DNA of 64,000 bases. Source: CAXTPV01 sp965276715 (GTDB lineage Bacteria > Pseudomonadota > Alphaproteobacteria > Acetobacterales > Acetobacteraceae). This document shows, in pieces, positions 52,196-59,037 of the stretch (position 1 is its first letter; each line of letters opens with the position of its first letter). The stretch is from positions 3,038,001 to 3,102,000 of the forward strand of contig OZ255622.1 of the NCBI GenBank assembly GCA_965276715.1. Direction: 5' to 3'. Below the pieces are notes generated by a model. That model had not been told where the DNA came from. It saw only the letters and a program-made list of their open reading frames with translations, and ran no database searches. The translations under genes were made by a program, and so were the position numbers.

Positions 52196-53371
52196 TACGC
52201 CCGGCATGATCGGCTGACTCTCGAAGGATTCCCTGATCGGCGCTGACGTGATTCGCTGTGCTCTGCACCCGATTCGCGGAGTTCATCATGGCAGCGCCGA
52301 TCAAGATCACGCGGAACGACCTCGACCCGGCCGGGCTACGCCGGGCAGCGCGGCGAGCGGCCAGTGTCGCAGCCGCGCAACGGATGCTGGCATTGGCGCT
52401 GGTCCTGGAAGGTGCATCGAGGACCGAGGCGGCGCAGGCGGCCGGCATGGACCGACAGACGTTGCGCGATTGGGTGCATCGCTACAACCAGGAGGGGCTG
52501 GCTGGGCTGACGGACCGGCATGGTGATTTCGGCCCCAAGCGGCTGCTCTCGCCCACGCAGGAGGCGGAGATCGCAGACTGGGTCCGGCAGGGACCGGACC
52601 TGGCCACGCACGGCGTGGTGCGCTGGCGCCGGGCCGACCTGGCGCGGGCGATTGCGGCCAAGTTCGGGGTCGTGCTGGCCGAGCGCAGCATCAGCACCGT
52701 GCTGCGCCGGCTCGGCTTCCGCCGCCTGGTCGCGCGTCCGCGCCATCCCGGCCACGACGCCGCGGCGCAAGCGTCTTTCAGAGCGACTTCGCCGCCCTTG
52801 TAGACGCCGCCCTGCCCGAGCACGCCCGCGGCAAGCCGCTGGAACTCTGGTGGCAGGATGAAGCGCGCATCGGCCAGCAGGGCACGCTGACGCGCGTGTG
52901 GGCCGAGCGCGGCTCTCGGCCGCCGGCGCCGCGGGATCAACGCTACGCCTGGGCCTATCTGTTCGGCGCCATCTGCCCGGCCCGCGGCACCGGTGCGGCG
53001 CTCGTGCTGCCGTTCGCCAACGCCGAGATGATGAACCTGCACCTGGCCGAGATCAGCGCCAGCGTGACCGCCGGTGCACACGCCGTGCTGACGATCGACG
53101 GCGCCGGCTGGCACCAGACCGGCGACAAGCTACGCGTGCCCGACAATATTACGCTCCTGCACCTGCCGCCTTACAGCCCAGAGCTGAATCCGGTCGAGAA
53201 CGTCTGGGCTTTTCTGCGCGGCAACAAGCTCAGCAACCGTGTCTTCAACAACTACGAGGCCATCGTCGACGCCTGCTGCGCCGCATGGAACTGGCTCATC
53301 GCACAACCAGAACGCATAGCCTCAATTGGTAGCAGAGAGTGGGCGTGTGTCAGTCAATGAAGCCGGGCGTA
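52196..53371 (+). mobile_element. IS630-family insertion sequence (first)
   Basis: A 1176-bp element beginning TACGCCCGGC and ending GCCGGGCGTA. The terminal inverted repeats (52196-52218 and 53349-53371) match at 19 of 23 positions. It is flanked by the 3-bp direct repeat TGA (52193-52195 and 53372-53374). It carries one transposase gene split by a -1 frameshift and is inserted in a toxin gene. Confidence 0.88.
52288..53360 (+). CDS. IS630-family transposase, two frames joined by a -1 shift
   Basis: The first frame (52288-52803) has the N-terminal helix-turn-helix region (ASRTEAAQAAGMDRQTLRDW) and LARPRHPGHD-like linker; the second, ending at 53360, has the catalytic DDE residues in WWQDEARIGQQG, LTIDGAGWHQ and LNPVENVWAFLRG. 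A -1 slip at the TCTTTC near 52771 gives a continuous ASFQSDFAALVDA. Both halves are otherwise intact. It is either a programmed frameshift, common in IS elements, or a mutation. GGAG lies before the ATG at 52288. Confidence 0.85.
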
Positions 53372-53456
53372 TGAAACCGACATCGTCCCGGGTAACGGCC
53401 GAGCAGTTGGCCGCGATGCGCCGGCAGGTCGCGCTCGCTGTCGGTGTGAGCATCAT

Positions 53457-53509
53457 CTAGAGCACGACGGTCAGGCTGGCCAACTCCGGTCAGCCTGAAC
53501 GTGCTCTAG
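53457..53509. repeat. 53-bp CTAGAGC...GCTCTAG palindromic element
   Basis: Terminal arms CTAGAGCACG (53457-53466) and CGTGCTCTAG (53500-53509) are exact inverted repeats, with inner arms TCAGGCTG (53471-53478) and CAGCCTGA (53491-53498). It shares its ends with the 116-bp elements. Its left end supplies the TAG stop of the toxin remnant; its right TA is the insertion site of the second IS630 element. Confidence 0.8.
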
Positions 53510-54717
53510 TGTCCTGAACCGGAAGTTCGTATTGTTATTCAGCGAGGGTGGTGGGAGAGTTTCTGACGCAGAATCGCTCGATGCTGGCGAGGATGTCGTC
53601 GGCTGATTTGGTCCAGCGGAACGGTTTAGGGTTGGTGTTGTGCTGGTCGATGAAAGCATTGATGGCGCATTGCAGGGCAGCGACGCTTTGATGGGCACCA
53701 CGCCTGATCTGACGCTCGGTGAGGAGTGCGAAGAAGCGCTCCACTTGGTTGAGCCATGACGAGCTGGTCGGTGTCAGGTGGATATGCCAGCGCGGTCGCT
53801 TGATCAGCCAGTTCCGGACGATCGGCGCCTTGTGTGTAGCGTAGTTGTCGATGACGAGGTGGACGTCGAGATCGTCTGGCACGTTGGCCTCGATCTGGTC
53901 GAGAAAGCGGCGGAACTCGGTGGCACGGTGACGTGGGTAGCAGCGTCCAATGACATGGCCGGTGGCGATGTCGAGGGCTGCGAACAAGGACGTCGTGCCG
54001 TGGCGCTTGTAGTCGTGGGTCCGGCGTGCAGTCTGCCCAGGCCGCAGCGGCAGCATCGGCTGGCTGCGATCCAGCGCCTGGATTTGCGACTTCTCGTCGA
54101 CGCATAGCACGATGGCATGCGCTGGCGGCGAGACGTAGAGGCCGACGACGTCACGCACTTTGGCCACGAAGTCTGGATCAGTCGACAGCTTGAAGGTCTC
54201 CAGTCGGTGCGGCTGCAGGCCGAAAGCGCGCCAGATCCGCTGCACCGTCGAGACAGACACGCCAGAGGCACGCGACATACCGCGCGAACTCCAGTGGGTT
54301 GCGTTCGCAGGCAGGCTTTCAAGCGTGCGCACGATCACTGCTTCGACACGGGCGTCGTCGACAGTACGCGGCGCACCCGAGCGTGGCTCGTCACGGAGCC
54401 CATCTATCCGGTGCTCGGCAAAACGCAGTCGCCACTTCGCCACCGTGGCGTCATCAATCCCAAGGGTGGTGGCCACGTCCTTGTTCTGCGTGCCGTCCGT
54501 GCACTCCAGCACGATGCGCGCCCGCAACGCCAACGCCTGCGCCGTTTTGCGGCGTGTCGATAGCGAGGTCAGCTCAGCGCGCTCTGCCTCGCTCAACATG
54601 ATCTGAACCGCACGGCGACCAGCCATCCGATGATCCTCCCAGAGCCCCAGGAAGATCATCACACCGCCAATGCAAAAGTACAATCAGAAAATTACGAACT
54701 TCCGGTTCGGAACACTA
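53507..54717 (-). mobile_element. IS630-family insertion sequence (second)
   Basis: The element is bounded by TA dinucleotides (53507-53508 and 54716-54717). Its 25-bp ends, counted from TA, match at 23 positions (TAGTGTYCYGAACCGGAAGT core). Removing it with one TA restores the CTCTAG end of the 53-bp palindrome exactly. It carries one intact transposase gene and is a different IS630 type from the neighbour at 52196. Confidence 0.9.
53535..54626 (-). CDS. IS630-family transposase
   Basis: A 363-residue intact transposase: helix-turn-helix domain with QNKDVATTLGIDDATVAKWR, then the DDE domain with CVDEKSQIQALDRSQP, DLDVHLVIDNYATHKAP and SSSWLNQVERFFALLTER. The start at 54626 has GGGAGG eight bases upstream; the frame extends to 54683. 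Because gene and ends are intact the element could still be mobile. Confidence 0.92.
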   Translation of the reverse strand: MAGRRAVQIMLSEAERAELTSLSTRRKTAQALALRARIVLECTDGTQNKDVATTLGIDDATVAKWRLRFAEHRIDGLRDEPRSGAPRTVDDARVEAVIVRTLESLPANATHWSSRGMSRASGVSVSTVQRIWRAFGLQPHRLETFKLSTDPDFVAKVRDVVGLYVSPPAHAIVLCVDEKSQIQALDRSQPMLPLRPGQTARRTHDYKRHGTTSLFAALDIATGHVIGRCYPRHRATEFRRFLDQIEANVPDDLDVHLVIDNYATHKAPIVRNWLIKRPRWHIHLTPTSSSWLNQVERFFALLTERQIRRGAHQSVAALQCAINAFIDQHNTNPKPFRWTKSADDILASIERFCVRNSPTTLAE

Positions 54718-54823
54718 GCCACCGCAATTGGTGGTTGTCGAGCCAACGGTCGGAAGCTTCCTTGCCACGAACGGTGCGGATTTCCGTGAACCGCACCGAT
54801 GTTCAAACGATCGAATTTCGCCT

Positions 54824-55342
54824 TCAGCCTGCCTTGGCGGCTTCATGTTTGGCAGCCAGCTTGGTCAGCCGCTCGGCCTGTTTGCTTGTATACTCATCGG
54901 CTTGATAGATGTCGGAGATGATCGACTTCAGCTTGGTCGCATCCTCTTTCATGCCGAGGGCGCCGGCGTAAGCCGCGGCGGTGCCGAAGCCGGTGATCCC
55001 GTAATGCGACAGCCGCTGATATTGAGCGATCAGCACGAGATCCAGGAGATCGCCATCGCCAGGTGCCTCCTCGAGGCCATGCTTCAATGCCTCCTTCACC
55101 AGCCCTTCCATGCCCTTGCAATGCTCCTTCTCGACTTTCCCGCCTGCAGCTTCGAGAAGCGACTTCAGGGTTGCCGTGTGCTTCCCGATGCCCGCGTGAG
55201 AGCTCTCGAATAGTTCCTTCAGCTTCTTGTCATGCACCTTTGCGGACAGGGTCTGAACGGCTTTCGTCATCTGGTCGTTCGCCGACCACAGATCTTTGAG
55301 CTCATCGGTGTAGACTTCCTTGAGGTCCTGGGGTGTTGGCAT
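54824..55342 (-). CDS. Ferritin-like YciE/YciF family protein (DUF892)
   Basis: A 172-residue four-helix protein: ELKDLWSANDQMTKAV at the start, HAGIGKHTATLKSLL and HCKGMEGLVKEAL in the middle, and AQYQRLSHYGITGFGTAAAYA with conserved acidic and histidine residues spaced as in ferritin-like diiron proteins. Family members are stress-induced and of uncertain function. AAGGA precedes the ATG at 55342. A 106-bp unassigned stretch separates it from the IS630 element. Confidence 0.88.
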   Translation of the reverse strand: MPTPQDLKEVYTDELKDLWSANDQMTKAVQTLSAKVHDKKLKELFESSHAGIGKHTATLKSLLEAAGGKVEKEHCKGMEGLVKEALKHGLEEAPGDGDLLDLVLIAQYQRLSHYGITGFGTAAAYAGALGMKEDATKLKSIISDIYQADEYTSKQAERLTKLAAKHEAAKAG

Positions 55343-55538
55343 TGTCTTGGATCCTTCTGTTCCTGGCTTGCAAACGCCACGGAACCGGGATCGTCGCAAA
55401 CGGCGTCGAAAAGAGACGTGACGGCAAATGCACCTGCGGTCCGGATATTCGTCGCCGGACAGACTTTTCCCGTCGCGTGCGTGCTCGGTAAGGTTAAAAG
55501 TTCGAAACGAGATCGTCGGCTGACTTGCTTCGAAGACG

Positions 55539-56558
55539 TCAGTGTTGCCGTGGCCTCGAGCGCCGGACCAGGAGCACCGTGGCAATGCCGCCCAAGGCAG
55601 TCAGGACGACGCCGGGGTGCAGTTGCGCCTCGAGCGCGAGACTGGTCTTCCGCGTCAAGGGACGCAGGCTGCTGTTCTCCGACCCGTCCTCCCGCGGCTC
55701 GTAGAGATTGTCGCGCTGGCTGAGGTCGCCGGGGTTGCTCGTCGTCATGGTCGCATGGCCGACGCGGGCGAACATCCAGTCCATCGCCCGAGGCGCCAGC
55801 AGGTTGCCGATCACCATCGAAATCCCGCCGGCTCCTCCGATCGTGAGATCGCGCACCGGGGTTTCGCAGGCGTGGACGATCGCGCGCGCGACCAAGTGCG
55901 GGTCGTATGCCGGCGGCGGATTGCGCGTGCCGCGAGACCCGATGCGGTTGCGCGCATGGTCGGTGAACGGGGTGTTGATTGCCGCTGGCTTGATCAGTGT
56001 CACCGAGATCGGTTGGCGATCCGCCGCGGCCTCGCGCCGGAACGCCTCGGTGAAGCCCTTGATCGCGAACTTCGACGCGCAGTAGGCGCCCTGGTAGGGG
56101 ATCGCGAATTCGCCGAGGACACTGCCAACGTTGATGATCGCGCCACCGGTCTGCTTGAGACGTTCGGCCGCGATCAGCGTGCCGTGGACCATGCCCCAGT
56201 AGGTGACGTCGAACAGCCGACGCTGGTCTTCCAGCGGCACGATGTCGAGCCGGCCGCAGATGAAGGCGCCCGCGTCGTTGATCCAGGTGTCGAAGCCGCC
56301 GAACGTCTCGACGGCCTTCGCGGCCGCCGCTTCGAGCTCCGACTGCTCGGCGACATCGGCGACGGCGTAATCGGCCTCGCCGCCCTCTGCCCGGATCTCG
56401 TCGCGAACGGATCGGAGCGCCTCCTCGTTGCGGGCGACCAGGAACAACCTTGCACCGCGTCGTGCGAGCATCCGGGCCGTCGTCAGTCCGATCCCGGACG
56501 TGCCACCCGTGAGCACAACGACCTGCCGGGCGAGCGGCTTGAGGATGATGCGGACCAT
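55539..56558 (-). CDS. SDR family oxidoreductase with C-terminal membrane segment
   Basis: A 339-residue short-chain dehydrogenase with LTGGTSGIGLTTARMLA at about 16-32, the NDAGAFICG variant of NNAG, catalytic Ser in INVGSVLGEF and YCASKFAIKGFTEAFR. The last 30 residues contain a hydrophobic stretch (VVLTALGGIATVLLV) and a basic tail, suggesting a C-terminal membrane anchor. GGAG precedes the ATG at 56558. The substrate is unknown. Confidence 0.86.
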   Translation of the reverse strand: MVRIILKPLARQVVVLTGGTSGIGLTTARMLARRGARLFLVARNEEALRSVRDEIRAEGGEADYAVADVAEQSELEAAAAKAVETFGGFDTWINDAGAFICGRLDIVPLEDQRRLFDVTYWGMVHGTLIAAERLKQTGGAIINVGSVLGEFAIPYQGAYCASKFAIKGFTEAFRREAAADRQPISVTLIKPAAINTPFTDHARNRIGSRGTRNPPPAYDPHLVARAIVHACETPVRDLTIGGAGGISMVIGNLLAPRAMDWMFARVGHATMTTSNPGDLSQRDNLYEPREDGSENSSLRPLTRKTSLALEAQLHPGVVLTALGGIATVLLVRRSRPRQH

Positions 56559-56747
56559 TGCCGAACTCCGATCGGCTGTCGCCAACACACGTCGGGTAGG
56601 CCGGTTGCTTCGAGGCACGGCGGAAATGGCCTCTGGTGCGCCCGGCCGCGGGCCAGCGGGCAATGCAAGATATACCTGAACGAGCTTCTGACCGTTCTGC
56701 TCGCGCCACCCATTGCCTCCCGCCGAAGACAGCCCGACCCTGATGTC

Positions 56748-57206
56748 ATGAGCGCATCCCTCTGCTTTCCGGCCAACGACCATGTATGGGATCTGCGCGA
56801 GCAGATCATGATCGGCCAGGAGCTCGCGGCCCGCCTGTTCGCCGCCGAGAACTGGGTCTGGGCCTACAAGGCGCTGTCGCGCATCGAGCGCATGGGCCGC
56901 CGCCTCGACGACGACGACAACCCGCTCGCCGAAGCCGGCAGGGCGCTGCTCCGCGGCGCGTCCCCGCCATCCGACCAGACCGGGCCAGCCGAGCCAGTGC
57001 GCGAGCCGCGCCTCCAATCCGCCGAGGCGGCTCACGCCGAACTCGTCGCCACCCTCGGCCAGATCAACGCCGCGCGCGCCGAGGACAACCTCTCGCCACT
57101 CCCGTTCCAGTCGATGCTCGGCCTCTACGAGCTGCGCTGTGGCTCGAAGCTCGCCGCGTCGATCGCAGCCGTCGAGGCCCGCCTGAACCCGCCTCCCACC
57201 GGATAG
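56748..57206 (+). CDS. Hypothetical protein
   Basis: A 152-residue, largely helical, charged protein (WDLREQIMIGQELAARLFAA, YKALSRIERMGRRLDDDDNP) with no signal peptide, membrane segment or recognised domain. Codon use matches the core genome, so it is probably a genuine conserved gene. A terminator-like hairpin follows. Confidence 0.6.
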   Translation: MSASLCFPANDHVWDLREQIMIGQELAARLFAAENWVWAYKALSRIERMGRRLDDDDNPLAEAGRALLRGASPPSDQTGPAEPVREPRLQSAEAAHAELVATLGQINAARAEDNLSPLPFQSMLGLYELRCGSKLAASIAAVEARLNPPPTG

Positions 57207-57208
57207 AA

Positions 57209-57228
57209 GGCGGGGCCAGTCCCCCGCC
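57209..57228. terminator. Hairpin after the hypothetical gene
   Basis: GGCGGGG-ccagtc-CCCCGCC (7-bp perfect stem) starts two bases after the stop codon at 57206. It could terminate transcription before the convergent cysK gene. Confidence 0.45.
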
Positions 57229-57386
57229 GAGCCCGTCCCGTCAACCCTCACGCCTCCCAGCACGAAGACATCCCATCGGACCCCCGCGGCACACGCCGGC
57301 GGGCCGCCGACCGTTGCCCGGCTCCGGCCGAATTCCACGCTCCACGAACGTGCAAATTCTCAAAATCCGCGACACGTCCGACGCCG

Positions 57387-58400
57387 TCAGGCCAGCCCCG
57401 TGAACAGCGACGTCGACAGGTACCGCTCGGCGAACGACGGGATGATCACCGCGATCATCCGGCCCCGGTAGGCCGGGTCCTTCGCCAGCATCAGCCCGAC
57501 ATGGAGCGCGCCCCCCGACGAGATCCCGATCGGCAGTCCCTCGATCCGCGCGCAGCGCCGCGCCGCCGCGATCGCCTCCCGCTCGCTGACCGTCAGCACC
57601 CGGTCGAGCAGGTCGAGCTCCAGCACCTGTGGCTGGAATCCGGGCCCGATCCCCTGGATCCCGTGCGGTCCCGGCTCCTCGCCGTTCAGCACCGCGCTCT
57701 CGGCGGGCTCGACGCCGATCACCTCGAGCCCGGCGCGGCGTCCCTTGAGCGCGCGCGCGATGCCGGTCGCCGTCCCCCCGGTGCCGATCCCCGCGATCAC
57801 CACGTCGATCCGCCCGTCGGTGTCGCGCCAGATCTCCTCCGCCGTCGTCTCCGCGTGCACCGACGGATTGGCCGGATTGTCGAATTGCCGCGGCATCCAG
57901 GCGTTCGGCGTGCTGGCCAGGATGTCCTGCGCGCGCGCGATCGCGCCCGCCATGCCGAGCTTGCCGGGCGTCAGTTCGAGCTGCACATCCATCAGACGCA
58001 GCATCTTGCGGCGCTCGATCGAGGCGCCCTCCGGCATCGTCACGATTAGCCGGTAGCCGCGCGACGCCGCGACGAAGGCAAGCGCGATCCCGGTGTTTCC
58101 CGACGTCGGCTCCACCAGGATCGTCTTGCCCGGCGTGATCAGGCCCGCGCGCTCGGCATCCAGCAGCATCGCCGCCCCGATCCGGTCCTTCACCGAGCCG
58201 AGCGGATTGAAGAACTCCAGCTTCAGCAGCAGGTCGGCCGACAGCCCGTCCTCCTGGGTCAGCCGTGGCACCCGCACCAGCGGCGTGCCGCCGACGGTCG
58301 CCACGATGCTGTCGTAGATTCGCCCGCGCGGTGCCGCGAAATCCCGCTTCGCATCCTGTGTGGCGCTCGCGCGCCGCTCGATGGTGGTCATGGTCGACAT
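57387..58400 (-). CDS. cysK: Cysteine synthase (O-acetylserine sulfhydrylase)
   Basis: A 337-residue PLP enzyme. The lysine that forms the Schiff base is in FFNPLGSVKDRIG at about residue 64, EPTSGNTGIALA binds the substrate carboxylate, and GIGTGGTATGIARAL binds the PLP phosphate. It makes cysteine from O-acetylserine and sulfide. Alternative starts are GTG 58415 and ATG 58391. It diverges from an Rrf2 regulator that lacks cysteines and stands beside a sulfite reductase fusion, forming a small sulfur-assimilation region. Confidence 0.94.
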   Translation of the reverse strand: MSTMTTIERRASATQDAKRDFAAPRGRIYDSIVATVGGTPLVRVPRLTQEDGLSADLLLKLEFFNPLGSVKDRIGAAMLLDAERAGLITPGKTILVEPTSGNTGIALAFVAASRGYRLIVTMPEGASIERRKMLRLMDVQLELTPGKLGMAGAIARAQDILASTPNAWMPRQFDNPANPSVHAETTAEEIWRDTDGRIDVVIAGIGTGGTATGIARALKGRRAGLEVIGVEPAESAVLNGEEPGPHGIQGIGPGFQPQVLELDLLDRVLTVSEREAIAAARRCARIEGLPIGISSGGALHVGLMLAKDPAYRGRMIAVIIPSFAERYLSTSLFTGLA

Positions 58401-58471
58401 CTGCACCCAACTCACGCGTGGATCACGTTGAAATCGTCATATAGTCTTCCCGCGGCGACGGGGAGATCGTG

Positions 58472-58921
58472 ATGCTGCTTCGGCGGGACCGGGCGATGGT
58501 GGCGGTGCTGATCATGCTCGACGTCGCGTTCCACGCCGGACGGGCCGGAACGGTGAGTGCCGCCGACATCGCCGATCGCGCCGGGCTCGCGCGGCGCGGC
58601 ATCGAGCCGCTGCTGCAGGCGCTCTCCCGCTCCTCCCTGCTCGAGAGCATCCGCGGACCGCGCGGCGGCTACCGGCTCGGCCGTCCCAGGCGCGACATCA
58701 CGCTCGCCGAGATCGTCGACGTCGCCATCGCCGACGACGGCGGCGGCGAGGACGGCCCGACCGGCGACCTGTTCGCGCGCGTGGTCGAACCCGCCTGGTC
58801 CCATCTCGACGGGCAGTTGCGCGACGCCCTGCGGGCGCGAACGCTGGAGGATCTCGTCCGGTCGGCCGAGAAGGCCGGCCTCAACCGGCCCTTGGCGGAG
58901 CCGATCAGCTTTTCCATATAG
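58472..58921 (+). CDS. Rrf2-family regulator without cysteines
   Basis: A 149-residue Rrf2-type winged-helix protein: MVAVLIMLDVAFHAG, SAADIADRAGLARRGIEPLL, and the wing GPRGGYRLGRPRRDITLAEIV. No cysteine occurs in the whole sequence, so it cannot hold the Fe-S cluster of IscR or NsrR; this resembles CymR-like members that regulate cysteine genes, and in Bacillus CymR works with CysK. It is divergent from cysK across about 70 bases, so it likely regulates cysK and perhaps the following gene (inference). ATG 58472 was chosen for the GGGGAG upstream; GTG 58469 is alternative. Confidence 0.85.
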   Translation: MLLRRDRAMVAVLIMLDVAFHAGRAGTVSAADIADRAGLARRGIEPLLQALSRSSLLESIRGPRGGYRLGRPRRDITLAEIVDVAIADDGGGEDGPTGDLFARVVEPAWSHLDGQLRDALRARTLEDLVRSAEKAGLNRPLAEPISFSI

Positions 58922-59037
58922 CGGCGATCCCCATCGGGGTTGCGGGTCAAGCACGCGAGCCTTGCGTGGATCAACCGAACCGCTTGATCTCGTCGTGACT
59001 TGGTGCGACGGGGTCTCGTCCACCGCCGGAGATGTCC

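Larger units (their letters stand above)
51961..53460 (+). pseudogene. MazF/PemK-type toxin interrupted by an IS630 element
   Basis: The first part (to 52195) reads PKEPNKLRPAFVVEDD, FAPAYPDVILVPLTED, PPTPENGCAKPCWAASHLV, TSKARL, matching a PemK/MazF family toxin. The rest, KPTSSRVTAEQLAAMRRQVA and onward to a TAG at 53458, lies beyond the IS. Removing 52196-53374 (element plus one copy of the TGA flank) joins CGT CTG A to AA CCG and restores one frame. The native N-terminal strand is missing, so it was already damaged or was deleted later. Its stop comes from the palindromic element at 53457. Confidence 0.75.

Noticed and set aside
51518..54717. Possibility that the short hairpin repeats and palindromes are a CRISPR array
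   Set aside because: The units are unevenly spaced, vary in stem sequence and lie at gene ends across the window; there is no regular repeat-spacer pattern and no cas gene.
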